A stretch of DNA of 64,000 bases from Owenweeksia sp. (GTDB taxonomy: Bacteria > Bacteroidota > Bacteroidia > Flavobacteriales > Schleiferiaceae): NCBI GenBank assembly GCA_028277105.1, contig JANQHO010000141.1:1-64000 (forward strand), read 5' to 3'. The position numbers and the translations under genes are program-made. This document shows, one piece after another, positions 7,393 through 15,974 of this stretch. The notes beneath the pieces were generated by a model that was given only the letters and a program-made list of their open reading frames with translations, made no database searches and had not been told where the DNA came from. The stretch's first letter is position 1; each line of letters starts with the position of its first letter.

Positions 7393-8562
7393 ATGTTCTA
7401 TCTTCAACATGATATTCAAGAATTAATGAGGGTACGTGTAAGATTTTATAAGGGATCCCAAAACTCTAGGCAAGTTAAAAATTACATTTCTGGGCATCAA
7501 AAGATGCTAGAAAGAATTGGTATTACTGAAGTGGCCGCATCCCTAAACTCATATCTGGATAATACTTATTTGATTTATATCGAGGATGCTGAATGCCAAG
7601 TTATAGCAGGTGCAAAATTAGTTCTGTATTCAGAACATTCTGTCCTCCCAATTGTCGAGGCAATTTCTTACATGGAGGAGATGATTTTCCCTGAAGAAAT
7701 GTACAATGTTAAGCGTACCCAAGTTGCTGAAATATGTGGATTGTGGATTTCTAAGGATGCAGTTGGTTTGGGTTTACACAAACTATTAATTGAATGTGGA
7801 ATTGCTCTTGCGAAGACAGTTAATGTCGATGTTTTACTTGCGTTGTGCGCTCCTTATACGGTCGGGACTGCAGAAAATTACGGATATAAAATACTTCATG
7901 AATTAGGCAAACAAGGAACATTTTATTATCCAGAGTTGGACCTTCTTGCAACGGCCATGGCACTTGATTTAAGAAAGCCATTTAAGTTTAATTTTAAAGA
8001 TGACAAGAAGCGAGTCCTGCAAATGATAAATTCACATAAAGGAGAGTTGATATTAAACGGAAGGCTTCGAGACATTACAGTAGATTTTAATTTAGGGTTT
8101 ACGAATTTGGAATTGGCTTATAATGGCCTGAATGTAATAGATTCTGACCTGTATCTTAAAATTCTAAATCAACCGGAACTACTTGGGAATATCCACTGGC
8201 GAAAATTCGAGTACTTATTAACAGATATACTAGAAACCTTTGGTTATGAAATCAATTTGATGCAAGGCACCAAGGATGGAGGTATTGATATTATCGCATT
8301 TGAAAAGAATAATGAATTTGGACAGCAGAAGTATTTAATCCAAGCTAAGAGATGGAAAGGTAAGGTTAGCGTTGCTCCAGTAAGGGAACTCTTATTTCTA
8401 CATAATCATCATGGAGCATCAAAATCCTGCTTAGCTACCACTGCATCTTTCACTAAGGGAGCTTGGAGCCTAGCCGACCAGTATAGGTGGAGACTTTCTT
8501 TAGTAGACAACAATACTTTAATGAAATGGGTGGAGCGTGCATGGAAATTGAGAGATATTTAA
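7393..8562 (+). CDS. GNAT acetyltransferase-like domain fused to Mrr-type restriction endonuclease domain
   Basis: This 389-aa protein has two parts. Residues ~10-195 look like a GNAT fold: a core strand VAEICGLWIS (111-120), then the acyl-CoA binding turn AVGLGLHKLL (123-132), then a C-terminal CAPYTVGTAENYGY segment. Residues ~262-389 form an Mrr_cat-type PD-(D/E)xK nuclease: E273 in the first helix, GGID with D299, and QAK at 317-319 followed by RW, matching the D-(X)n-QxK active site of the Mrr/HsdR class. Such nucleases cut DNA, often modified or foreign DNA. The N-terminal part may sense or modify a partner. There is no methyltransferase or specificity gene beside it. It lies alone in an accessory patch; a defence role is inference. 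Confidence 0.7.
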   Translation: MFYLQHDIQELMRVRVRFYKGSQNSRQVKNYISGHQKMLERIGITEVAASLNSYLDNTYLIYIEDAECQVIAGAKLVLYSEHSVLPIVEAISYMEEMIFPEEMYNVKRTQVAEICGLWISKDAVGLGLHKLLIECGIALAKTVNVDVLLALCAPYTVGTAENYGYKILHELGKQGTFYYPELDLLATAMALDLRKPFKFNFKDDKKRVLQMINSHKGELILNGRLRDITVDFNLGFTNLELAYNGLNVIDSDLYLKILNQPELLGNIHWRKFEYLLTDILETFGYEINLMQGTKDGGIDIIAFEKNNEFGQQKYLIQAKRWKGKVSVAPVRELLFLHNHHGASKSCLATTASFTKGAWSLADQYRWRLSLVDNNTLMKWVERAWKLRDI

Positions 8563-8658
8563 TCCTCCTTGTTACCGTGCGAATTTTTTACGTATGTATA
8601 CATTGAATTTATAATTAATCTCTGTTATGTTTTGAGATTGGATTACTTCAATTTCTAT

Positions 8659-8689
8659 CAATTGGTTTGAGAATGATCTTAAATGGTCA
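8659..8689 (+). repeat. Imperfect 31-bp direct repeat, right copy
   Basis: Right-hand partner of 5369-5399 (28 of 31 identical). It lies between the GNAT/Mrr gene and the symporter gene, where no coding sequence is credible. Confidence 0.6.
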
Positions 8690-8749
8690 GCCAACTTTGA
8701 ATAAATCATACTGATTTCACTATGATTTATTTGCATTAATCTTTTCCCA

Positions 8750-10099
8750 TTACTTCTGCGACTCCAGGTATTTTTTGGTTTCATTAACAATAACCGGTGT
8801 TAAGGCCAACAAGCCGATCAGGTTAGGAAAGGCCATTAATCCGTTAAAAATATCGGCAACACCCCAAACAATGTCCAATTGACTTACCGCTCCTATTCCA
8901 ACAAATAGGGTGAAAATAATGCGATAGGTTTTAATGGCTCTTCCACCGGCCAGATAGAAGACAGATCTTTCACCGTAATAAGACCAGCCCAAAAGGGTGG
9001 AATAAGCAAAAAGGGTTAAGCCAATGGATACAATATATTCCCCTAAAATACTTCCCATCCCATCGGTAAAGGCAGTTGAGGTCAATTCCGCCCCGGTTAT
9101 GCCTTCTGTCCATTTCCCTGAAATAATGATCACCAGGCCTGTTAAGGTGCAAACAACCAGGGTGTCGATAAAAGTTTGAGTCATGGAAACCATAGCCTGT
9201 GCCACCGGGCTTTTAGTTTGAGCGGCAGCAGCAGCAATAGGAGAACTACCCAGTCCGGATTCATTGGAAAACACGCCCCGGGCAACCCCCATTCTGATCG
9301 TAAGCATGACCGTGGCACCTAAAAATCCTCCTGCACCTGCAGTAGGGGTAAAAGCTTGTTCTAATATTAACCCAAAAGCTTCGGGAACAGCATTGATATT
9401 CATAATGATGATCAGTAAGGCTCCTCCAATATAAAAGAGGATCATAACCGGAACTAAAAGACCAGTAACACTTCCAATAGACTTAATACCACCTAAGATC
9501 ACGGCACCCGTAGCCACAACCAAAACAATCGCGGTTACCCATTCATTAATTCCAAAAGTGGAAGATAAGGCGTGAGCTACGGAATTGGATTGTACGGTAT
9601 TACCAATACCAAAGGCTGCTATGGCGGCAAAAATGGCAAATAGTTTTCCCAGCCATTTCCATCCCAGGCCTTTAGAGATGTAGTACATAGGGCCACCGCT
9701 CATATTGCCGTATTCATCCTTTTCACGGTACTTTACGGCCAGTAAAGCCTCGGCATATTTGGTGATCATACCCACCAAACCAGTGATCCACATCCAAAAA
9801 AGTGCTCCCGGCCCCCCAATGGCAATAGCTGTAGCCACTCCGGCTATATTACCTGTTCCTACCGTAGCCGAAAGTGCGGTCATTAAAGCCTGAAAGTGAG
9901 TTATATCGCCTGGTTCATTGGAGTCTTCTTTCCTTTTGATTAAAGCGAGATAGAGGGAGGGCCCCAGCTTGCGGAATTGGAATAGTTTGAGTTTTATGGT
10001 TAACCACAAACCGGTACCAACCAGTAAAACAATGGTAGGAATACCCCATACAATTCCACTGATTTCTGAAATTAAAGACAAAATGGATTCTGAACTCAT
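8750..10099 (-). CDS. Sodium:alanine/glycine symporter (AGCS family)
   Basis: This 449-aa inner-membrane protein has about ten to eleven hydrophobic helices and the AGCS family signatures: [24 protein letters not shown], the [13 protein letters not shown] stretch, GGPMYYI, and [15 protein letters not shown] in the middle. The family imports alanine, glycine or related amino acids together with Na+ (or H+). Length is typical. The gene stands alone; its upstream region on the minus strand (10100-10434) shows no convincing -7 box. Substrate preference cannot be predicted from sequence. Confidence 0.93.
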   Translation of the reverse strand: MSSESILSLISEISGIVWGIPTIVLLVGTGLWLTIKLKLFQFRKLGPSLYLALIKRKEDSNEPGDITHFQALMTALSATVGTGNIAGVATAIAIGGPGALFWMWITGLVGMITKYAEALLAVKYREKDEYGNMSGGPMYYISKGLGWKWLGKLFAIFAAIAAFGIGNTVQSNSVAHALSSTFGINEWVTAIVLVVATGAVILGGIKSIGSVTGLLVPVMILFYIGGALLIIIMNINAVPEAFGLILEQAFTPTAGAGGFLGATVMLTIRMGVARGVFSNESGLGSSPIAAAAAQTKSPVAQAMVSMTQTFIDTLVVCTLTGLVIIISGKWTEGITGAELTSTAFTDGMGSILGEYIVSIGLTLFAYSTLLGWSYYGERSVFYLAGGRAIKTYRIIFTLFVGIGAVSQLDIVWGVADIFNGLMAFPNLIGLLALTPVIVNETKKYLESQK

Positions 10100-10434
10100 G
10101 AAGAGACTACTTTAAGGTTTGAATGAATGAGAGATATTGATGATTAACAACCAAAAGAAAGATGAGCCGCCAAGATAGGTAATCAAATTTATACCGTAAA
10201 CCTCATATTCACTTCAACCAATGTATTCCGGTTTTGACAATAAAAGTTCATCAGCTTTCGATCTGAAATTATGAGATACCGGGTCTTCATTACATTAGCC
10301 CGGTATGAATTTCAAATCAATAACTAAAATTTAGGGTTAGTACTTTACTTTTTGGTTAGTTTCCCTGAACAATCCCATATAAAAAAGCCACTCCTATTTA
10401 CGAAGCGGCTTTTCATCACCATCCGGATGATCTT
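10100..10434. other. Intergenic region without genes
   Basis: About 335 bp between the start of the symporter gene and the end of the surface-repeat gene. Apart from the hairpin at 10381-10415 I see no ORF, RNA or clear promoter. The symporter promoter must lie here. Confidence 0.6.
10381..10415 (-). terminator. Probable terminator of the sigma/FecR/repeat operon
   Basis: AAAAAAGCC at 10381-10389 and GGCTTTT at 10408-10414 form a short stem with an inner CT/AG pair, giving a T-run on the minus strand just downstream of the 10435 stop. The loop is rather long. Confidence 0.45.
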
Positions 10435-11601
10435 TTACAATCTGATCCCTAAAGTAAATCCCGGATACATAATGACTCTGTTCTCATCGTATTCCTTGTC
10501 GAAAATATCCCAGGGCACTATAGCCGACCGGGCAAAGTTGCCTTCGGCATCACGTCTGCTGCTCACTAACAGGTTCATGGAAGGGCCGGCATAAACGCTC
10601 ACGTAATCAGAAAGCTGGTAAGAGGCCGTAAGTTTCAGTTTGTTCAGCAGGTTGAGCTTATCCGTATGCCATTCGTCTTCGTTGATGTGGTAACTGCTGG
10701 CCTCGATCTGAACATCCCATTTAGGGCTGAGCGGGAGGGTAGTACCGATACCATAGCCATACCCCCAAATGAGCACATCATTGCGCAGGGAACCACCCAG
10801 GGAAAGAATGTTGTAAAACTTACGGGTTCCGGTCTTGTAGCTCGTCATAGCGTAAAAAGATTCATTGCTCTCGACCTCCACCTTGTGATAGCCGTTTTTG
10901 ATGTAACTGAGAAAACCGATGGCAATACCGTCTTCCAGAGTTTCGGCATAGTTAAAGAAGCCCGCTATTTGAGTTCCCTTTACATTTTTGGCGAAATTGA
11001 AGAAGCCCGCGATCTGCACGCCCTTCACATCACCGGTAGCAACATTGCCAAAGCCACTGATCTGGGCCCCACTGAGATCAGCGGTATTGATATTGATATA
11101 GCCGGCAAACTGACCACCGCTAACACCCCGGGCAAAATTGGCAAAGCCTGCCATTTGAACCCCTTGGAGCTTGCCGTTAACAGTATTGCTAAAACCAGCT
11201 CCCTGTATCACTTCCGAGGAGGCATTCACTACATTGGAGAAGCCGGCAAATTGAGCGCCCTTGTCGAAGGATTGACCCGTGTAATTGGCAAATCCCGCCA
11301 TTTGGGCACCCGTAGAATGACCCAATACCACATTGGAGAAGCCGGCAAACTGAGCACCCTTCATGTCGTTTTTGAGAATATTGGCAAAACCTCCCAGCTC
11401 CAGACCATCCAGGCCCCCGGAATATCCCGCAAACAGGTTTATGGAAAAATTGTTGGTAGTGTTCCACGAGTCCATACCGTTGGTGCTCAGGGGGGTAATA
11501 AAGCTGATATGAAAAGGAGCCGTTTTCTCCGTTTGAGCGTTCGCCCAAAAATTAAAAGCTAAAAAAAGTGTTAGTGCTAACTGTTTAGAAATTCTCTTCA
11601 T
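10435..11601 (-). CDS. Surface-repeat outer membrane protein (AGF repeats plus C-terminal barrel)
   Basis: This 388-aa protein has a signal peptide ending near ANAQ (residue 23). About nine degenerate repeats of ~18-20 residues follow, with the pattern G-x-Q-(x)AGF-x-N (for example GAQFAGFSN, GVQMAGFAN, GTQIAGFFN), spanning residues ~60-225. They resemble the repeats of proteins annotated as LA_2272-type surface repeat proteins. The C-terminal ~150 residues are rich in alternating aromatic/polar strands and end in FTLGIRL, consistent with an outer-membrane barrel. It is a shorter paralogue of the upstream STN protein, sharing both the repeats and the tail (IAIGFLSYIKNGYHK versus IPIGLFSVVKNGLHR). 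Function is unknown. It is last in the sigma/FecR operon, 114 bp after the STN gene. Confidence 0.75.
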   Translation of the reverse strand: MKRISKQLALTLFLAFNFWANAQTEKTAPFHISFITPLSTNGMDSWNTTNNFSINLFAGYSGGLDGLELGGFANILKNDMKGAQFAGFSNVVLGHSTGAQMAGFANYTGQSFDKGAQFAGFSNVVNASSEVIQGAGFSNTVNGKLQGVQMAGFANFARGVSGGQFAGYININTADLSGAQISGFGNVATGDVKGVQIAGFFNFAKNVKGTQIAGFFNYAETLEDGIAIGFLSYIKNGYHKVEVESNESFYAMTSYKTGTRKFYNILSLGGSLRNDVLIWGYGYGIGTTLPLSPKWDVQIEASSYHINEDEWHTDKLNLLNKLKLTASYQLSDYVSVYAGPSMNLLVSSRRDAEGNFARSAIVPWDIFDKEYDENRVIMYPGFTLGIRL

Positions 11602-11715
11602 TTTGAATGTTATGATGTTTTTAATCGCTTAGTTATAGAGAATACAAGCGAAAGGCGTTTTACCCCCACTCACGGGAGATTTTTTTTTGATCGATGAAAG
11701 TGTCGAATGAAAAGA

Positions 11716-13725
11716 TCAGAAAATGTCGAAGGCCAGAAAGCCCCCGGCCCACATTTGAAGCCTGCGCTGCCCCTCAAAATCATCGAAAAAGGCAGCAGAA
11801 TACAAAGAGCGGCTCAGGTCTGCATTTTGAACCGGCTTGCCGGCAGCAAAACTGACAGAAGGCCCGGCCGTGATCGAAAACTTGTCGTTTAAGCGGTAGT
11901 TGATGCCGGGCATAAAGCGGTACAGGTCCGCCTGGTAAGCCGATCTTTGCCGGCTCCATATGGAGCTATACGTCAGGGTAAGGTTAACCGAATAGCGGGG
12001 AGCTATGCTAATACTACTGCCCAGACCATAAGTAAGGTGATAATCGGTTTGATTGAGCCCGGCTTTAAGAATGTTGTAAAAAACGGGAACACCGGATTTA
12101 AGGGCGATATTGGCTGGAAAGAGCTCATCGGCAGATAGCTCCAGCCGGTGCAGGCCGTTTTTAACCACGCTAAATAAGCCAATAGGAATGCCCGAAGTGA
12201 TAGAGTCGGCATAATTAAAAACGGCCAGTTGAAATCCCCGGGCATATTTGGCATAATTGAAGAAGCCGCTGATTTGGGCACCTTTACTCTCTTCCAGGGC
12301 GATATTGGCAAATCCCGCTATTTGCAGAGCTTTGATCTTTTGAGCGTAATTGAGGAAACCGGCTGCCTGCACCCCGGAATTATCATAAATACTGATATTG
12401 GTAAAACCCGCAACCTGGGTGTATTTTACATTTTGAGCCAGGTTCAGAAAGCCGGCCACCTGCAGGCTGTTAACGTCCTTCAAAGCTATATTGGCGAAGC
12501 CAGCTGCTTGCAGGCCATTTACATTTTTAGCGTAATTGGCAAAGCCTGATACCTGGGCGAGATCAACATCCTGAATGGCCACATTGACAAAACCTGTCAG
12601 CTGGGCGCCCTCTACATTATAAGTGCTTACATTATTAAAGCCCGATAACTGTACACCATCCATTTTACCGTGCAAAACATTGACAAAGCCAGCGGCCTGC
12701 AAGCCTTTCATATTTCCAATGGTAAGATTGTTCATGCCGGCCAATTGCAAGCCGTAGGTGCTTTCGCCACTGTAGTTGGAAAATCCCGCTACCTGTATCC
12801 CTCTGGTGTATCCCCCGTTGAGATTGAAAAATCCGGCAATTTGAGTGCCCAGGGCTGCTTTCCTGTTAATGTTGAATATGCCACCTACCTCCAGCCCCCT
12901 CAAACTATGGGAATAACCTCCCCAAATATTCAGAGAAAAATTATTGCGCACGGTTCCGCTCAATCTACCGTTAGTTCCCAGAAAAGGTAGGAAGGAAAGC
13001 TGGAAAGGGCGTGTTTGATATAGCTGTAAATTGTTGGCATTTATAATGATGTTTTGTGGCACAACCCATCTTACCAGCCTGCGGCTTTCGAGAGTACTGT
13101 AGGAAGAATCAATATTTTTGGCCGTTAGCCCTTCAATGCTGTTTTCCAACGGCACCATAGCGATATTTTTCAGATCCTCATCACCGGGATCAACGTAAAC
13201 GATCTTATCGTGATATCCCTTTTTACTAAAACTGAGAATGGTCTTTTGCTTATCAGCGGCTACTAAAATTTCATAGTTGCCATTTTGGCTTAAGCTCACC
13301 TCCTGGCTACCTATGTTGTATACACTCACCTGATGGAGTGGCTTAGCGGTAAAGGCATCCGTAATATATCCGGCTATCCGGTAGTCTTCCCGTATCCTGC
13401 CTTTGCGATAGATAACGATATGCTGACCGATAGACTTATAGGAGTAAGTTGAAGGGATAAGCGTATTCAGTATCTTCTTGACTGTTTTTTGCTCTGCCTG
13501 TACATCAATCAGGCTGTCGTAGTTGAAGTAATCGGCATTGTACGAAAAGTAAAACCCCCCTTTCAACTCAATATTTTCCAGGGCAGTTTTCAGGCTAACC
13601 TGTTTCAGATCTATACTGATGCGTACGTCCAGATGATCCCGCTGGGCCTGGCTTAAAAAACTCATAACCCCCAGACACAGCAGGCAAAGCCTTTTGAGCA
13701 ACAAAGCTTTAGAGGGAGCAGTCAT
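11716..13725 (-). CDS. STN-domain / carboxypeptidase-like / surface-repeat outer membrane protein
   Basis: From the ATG at 13725 this is 669 aa. I prefer this start because it gives a proper signal peptide (…LCLLCLGVMSFLSQAQ) and overlaps the FecR stop by 17 bp; an in-frame ATG at 13791 would bury the signal. Next is an STN domain (VSLKTALENIELKGG … FYFSYNADY), the periplasmic signalling fold of TonB-type transducers, then a CarboxypepD_reg-like beta domain (YRIAGYITDAFTAKPL). Roughly fourteen AGF-type repeats follow (GIQVAGFSN, GLQAAGFVN and so on) and a C-terminal barrel-like region. Usually this operon position holds a TonB-dependent receptor; here the STN module is attached to a repeat/barrel protein with no plug domain. 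Likely role: surface sensor speaking to FecR. Ligand unknown. Confidence 0.75.
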   Translation of the reverse strand: MTAPSKALLLKRLCLLCLGVMSFLSQAQRDHLDVRISIDLKQVSLKTALENIELKGGFYFSYNADYFNYDSLIDVQAEQKTVKKILNTLIPSTYSYKSIGQHIVIYRKGRIREDYRIAGYITDAFTAKPLHQVSVYNIGSQEVSLSQNGNYEILVAADKQKTILSFSKKGYHDKIVYVDPGDEDLKNIAMVPLENSIEGLTAKNIDSSYSTLESRRLVRWVVPQNIIINANNLQLYQTRPFQLSFLPFLGTNGRLSGTVRNNFSLNIWGGYSHSLRGLEVGGIFNINRKAALGTQIAGFFNLNGGYTRGIQVAGFSNYSGESTYGLQLAGMNNLTIGNMKGLQAAGFVNVLHGKMDGVQLSGFNNVSTYNVEGAQLTGFVNVAIQDVDLAQVSGFANYAKNVNGLQAAGFANIALKDVNSLQVAGFLNLAQNVKYTQVAGFTNISIYDNSGVQAAGFLNYAQKIKALQIAGFANIALEESKGAQISGFFNYAKYARGFQLAVFNYADSITSGIPIGLFSVVKNGLHRLELSADELFPANIALKSGVPVFYNILKAGLNQTDYHLTYGLGSSISIAPRYSVNLTLTYSSIWSRQRSAYQADLYRFMPGINYRLNDKFSITAGPSVSFAAGKPVQNADLSRSLYSAAFFDDFEGQRRLQMWAGGFLAFDIF

Positions 13726-14731
13726 GGGGTTGGCCGCTAATTTTGATACGATCGTTCTCTTTGTTCCAGTGGAGACCGAAAGAGGTGGCAATAACTTCGA
13801 TCACCGTGTAGATGTCATCTCCTTCAAAGCGGGCGTTGAGCTTACAATTGCCAGCTAAAGTGGAGTCAGAGAGCTGGATAGGGATCTTATAATGCTCTTC
13901 GAGGATCTCAAATACCTCTGGCAGGGGAGTCTTGTTGAACATAAGACTTTGGTTGAACCAGAATAAGGCCGCGGGATTCTCTTTTTCTTCGCGGTAGGCT
14001 TTTTGAGTGACCGGATCTATAAAGCCCGACATACCGGCTTTGAGGTAGACCATAGAAGTATCCCTGCTTGCACTATTTTCAATCCCCAAAGCTACCAGGC
14101 CGCTGATCACCTGCACCCGGGTCATTTTACCGGGCCGGGCCTGTACGTTAAAAGAAGTTCCCAGCACTTTGATGAATCCCTCAGCTGTGCGGATGATAAA
14201 AGGCTTGCTTTTATCCGGGTTTATATCAAAAAAAGCTTCCCCCTCCAGTTCCACTTCCCTTGAACGGCTCCCGAAATTTTCAGGATAAGTGAGCTTGGAT
14301 CCGCTGTTAAGGGCAACTTCACTGCCGTCCGACAGCTTTTGTTGCACTACTGCATTTTCACTCTGTAGCAAGATGTCTTCAGGCTGGTTGATTACCAACT
14401 GGTAGAAAGCATAGGAAGCCGCAAACAGTAAGAAAACAGCGGCCGCCCGGTAGAGGTAAAACCTCAGCTTATTTCCATCGGCTGAAGAGGTATGCGGCTT
14501 ATCGTTTAGCCTGCTGTTCACTTTGTTCCAGGCTTTGTCAATATCCAAATGATCGGCAGAGGGCAAACTTCCGCTCAGGTTCCAGGCGGCAGCAATCTGG
14601 TCGAAATGGTGACGGTTCTCTTCCGATCTTTTGAGCCATTCCTCTACTGCTGCAGCCTGGGCAGGGCTGCATTCTTCCAGTAAATACCGGATCAATGTCT
14701 GGTCGTCAATATGGCCGTTACCCGTTTCCAT
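13709..14731 (-). CDS. FecR-family anti-sigma factor
   Basis: This 340-aa protein has a cytoplasmic N-terminal ~90 residues containing an anti-sigma-like helical region (IDDQTLIRYLLEE…). One membrane helix (YRAAAVFLLFAASYAFYQLV) follows at about residues 92-112, then the periplasmic FecR domain (DGSEVALNSGSKLTYP, then VELEGEAFFDI and FIIRTAEGFIKVLGTSFNV) and the C-terminal DUF4974 region (FNKTPLPEVFEILEEHYKI). It should hold the adjacent ECF sigma factor inactive until the STN partner signals across the periplasm. Gene order sigma, FecR, STN protein on one strand supports that. The stop overlaps the STN gene start. Confidence 0.93.
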   Translation of the reverse strand: METGNGHIDDQTLIRYLLEECSPAQAAAVEEWLKRSEENRHHFDQIAAAWNLSGSLPSADHLDIDKAWNKVNSRLNDKPHTSSADGNKLRFYLYRAAAVFLLFAASYAFYQLVINQPEDILLQSENAVVQQKLSDGSEVALNSGSKLTYPENFGSRSREVELEGEAFFDINPDKSKPFIIRTAEGFIKVLGTSFNVQARPGKMTRVQVISGLVALGIENSASRDTSMVYLKAGMSGFIDPVTQKAYREEKENPAALFWFNQSLMFNKTPLPEVFEILEEHYKIPIQLSDSTLAGNCKLNARFEGDDIYTVIEVIATSFGLHWNKENDRIKISGQPHDCSL

Positions 14732-14774
14732 CTTATTTATAACAATTCACAATATATAAACCCCTATCCATCCG

Positions 14775-15353
14775 TTAGTTTTTTTGGATCAACCAGCTCA
14801 GTGCTGTCATTAGCAAAGGCAGATAGTCCGAGAGTTGTTCTTTTAAAAATTTGAGGGCTTTGCCGATCTGGTTTTCTACCGTTTTTATAGAAATGTCCAG
14901 CTGTTCGGCAATTTCCTTGTATTTCATATCCTCAAAGCGGCTCATGGCAAATATTTTTTGGCGCTCCGGTGGCAATTGGGCTACCGCCTGATCAATTCTA
15001 TTTTGCAGCTCAGCCGTTTCCTGTGTATCAAAACTCCCGCTTTGGCTAACCACTCTCAGTTTTTCTTCCTGGCGGTGCTTTTCTTTGACTTCCTCATGTT
15101 TGAAAATGTTGAAACAACGGTTGCGCACCGCGCGATAGAGGTAGGCCCTGGCCGAAGGGCCGATGTTCAATTTATTCCGCCCGTCCCAGATGGAAACAAA
15201 TACATCCTGCACCACCTCTTCGGCAGCCTCCATATCTTTCAGGTAAAAGCAGGCATAAGAACACAATTCTTTGTAGTGCAGCCGGAAGGTCTTTTCAAAT
15301 TCCTCGCGATCTGAAATAGTTAAAAGGGGATCTGGCTGAGAATTTTTGCTCAT
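14775..15353 (-). CDS. ECF-type RNA polymerase sigma factor
   Basis: This 192-aa sigma-70 family factor has region 2 (FEKTFRLHYKELCSYACFYL, then AAEEVVQDVFVSIWDGR) and region 4 (LPPERQKIFAMSRFEDMKYKEIAEQL and SIKTVENQIGKALKFLKEQL), with no regions 1 or 3. It matches the Bacteroidetes-expanded family of ECF factors paired with FecR. It should activate the downstream genes and possibly itself on a surface signal. It lies 43 bp upstream of fecR on the same strand and is the first gene of the operon. Confidence 0.93.
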   Translation of the reverse strand: MSKNSQPDPLLTISDREEFEKTFRLHYKELCSYACFYLKDMEAAEEVVQDVFVSIWDGRNKLNIGPSARAYLYRAVRNRCFNIFKHEEVKEKHRQEEKLRVVSQSGSFDTQETAELQNRIDQAVAQLPPERQKIFAMSRFEDMKYKEIAEQLDISIKTVENQIGKALKFLKEQLSDYLPLLMTALSWLIQKN

Positions 15354-15381
15354 TGCGGATATGCCCGGAAGAAATACTGCC

Positions 15382-15389
15382 CAAAAGTA
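15382..15389 (-). promoter_or_regulatory. -7 box of the ECF sigma operon
   Basis: On the minus strand the sequence is TACTTTTG, an exact TAnnTTTG match, 29 bp before the sigma factor ATG. I do not see a clean -33 TTTG, so strength is uncertain. Confidence 0.5.
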
Positions 15390-15618
15390 GGAAGAAGCTT
15401 TGTAAATCAGATAGTTTCCGGTTAACAGGTGGAATAAGTGATAACGATTCTATATGGATGACTTCTTACTTCCCGGGTTGATTAATAAACCTAAAATTTT
15501 TTTAACCTAAAACTTTAGTGTTTTTAATTTTTTAGCATATTTAAATGCTTATAAAAAATAAGCTAATTTGTAAGGTGTTTATGCTTTGGGGATAAGTTGT
15601 TTTTTAACATTAATAGCA

Positions 15619-15706
15619 ATAAAAAAGCCCCGCAATATAAGGCGAGGCAATTTAAATATTTTTCACAACGGAATAATCCTTATTGTGAATCGCTTTCAAA
15701 TTATGA
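15619..15706 (-). ncRNA. tracrRNA of the type II-C CRISPR system
   Basis: Read on the minus strand, the anti-repeat AATTTGAAAGCGATTCACAA (15683-15702) is perfectly complementary over 20 nt to the first part of the CRISPR repeat read on the minus strand, with one more G-U pair. A nexus follows (TAAGGATTATTCC flanked by TTCACAA/TTGTGAA arms), then a terminator hairpin, GCCTCGCC/GCGGGGC, with a run of six Ts at 15621-15626. This order is the standard type II tracrRNA plan. A weak -7-like TACCTTCG lies just upstream, so transcription probably starts within a few bases of the anti-repeat. The exact 5' end is not visible from sequence. It base-pairs with crRNAs, and probably also with the degenerate guide at 15953-16004, and loads Cas9. 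Confidence 0.88.
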
Positions 15707-15817
15707 AACGAAGGTAGGGAAAAATTATAGAGTGGAGAAATGTATCATTGGCACTCCTGCCGGATGATTGATGATTATAATATGTGATTAAATGATGAAA
15801 ATATGGCAACCATGGAA

Positions 15818-15850
15818 TTTAAAAACCAGCCCCAGAAATCCTGGAGCCGG
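15818..15850 (-). terminator. Terminator downstream of the tRNA-like sequence
   Basis: Minus-strand arms CCGGCTCCAG and CTGGGGCTGG pair over 10 bp (two G-U) around loop GATTT, followed by TTTTTAAA. Confidence 0.75.
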
Positions 15851-15867
15851 CTTATTTCTCCGGAGGT

Positions 15868-15938
15868 CTACCCGGAGAGACTTGAACTCCTCCTCGCTGT
15901 TCGATCAGACGTATGCTATCCTTTACACCACCGAGCCC
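15868..15938 (-). pseudogene. tRNA-like sequence (decayed tRNA)
   Basis: The length is 71 nt. On the minus strand GGCTCGG near the 5' end pairs with CCGGGTA at the 3' end at six of seven positions (two wobbles), the D-arm is GTGT-AAAGGATA-GCAT, and the T-loop TTCAAGT has a four-pair stem. The anticodon arm is damaged: CGTCTG/CAGCG needs a bulge and leaves a six-base loop without a valid anticodon. It is best seen as a decayed tRNA, or a tRNA-like processing element within the small RNA described above. It is not a working tRNA as far as I can judge. Confidence 0.4.
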
Positions 15939-15952
15939 TATCGGAGAATGAA

Positions 15953-15974
15953 CAATTAGAAAGTAATTCACAAC
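15953..15974 (-). repeat. Solitary degenerate CRISPR half-repeat
   Basis: The 22 bp match the 3' part of the array repeat (plus-strand orientation) at 19 of 22 positions. On the crRNA strand this is the 5' handle portion GTTGTGAATTACTTTC. The rest of the 47-nt repeat is absent. Confidence 0.75.

Noticed and set aside
8572-8790. A 72-aa minus-strand frame overlapping the symporter end
   Set aside because: It overlaps the certain symporter gene by 41 bp, contains one of the 31-bp repeats and shows no protein features.
10666-11562. A 298-aa open frame antisense to the surface-repeat gene
   Set aside because: It is a shadow produced by the regular repeats on the other strand; no signal, motif or start context supports it.
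15868-15938. A functional tRNA gene
   Set aside because: The anticodon arm cannot form a normal five-pair stem with seven-base loop and the first acceptor pair is mismatched.
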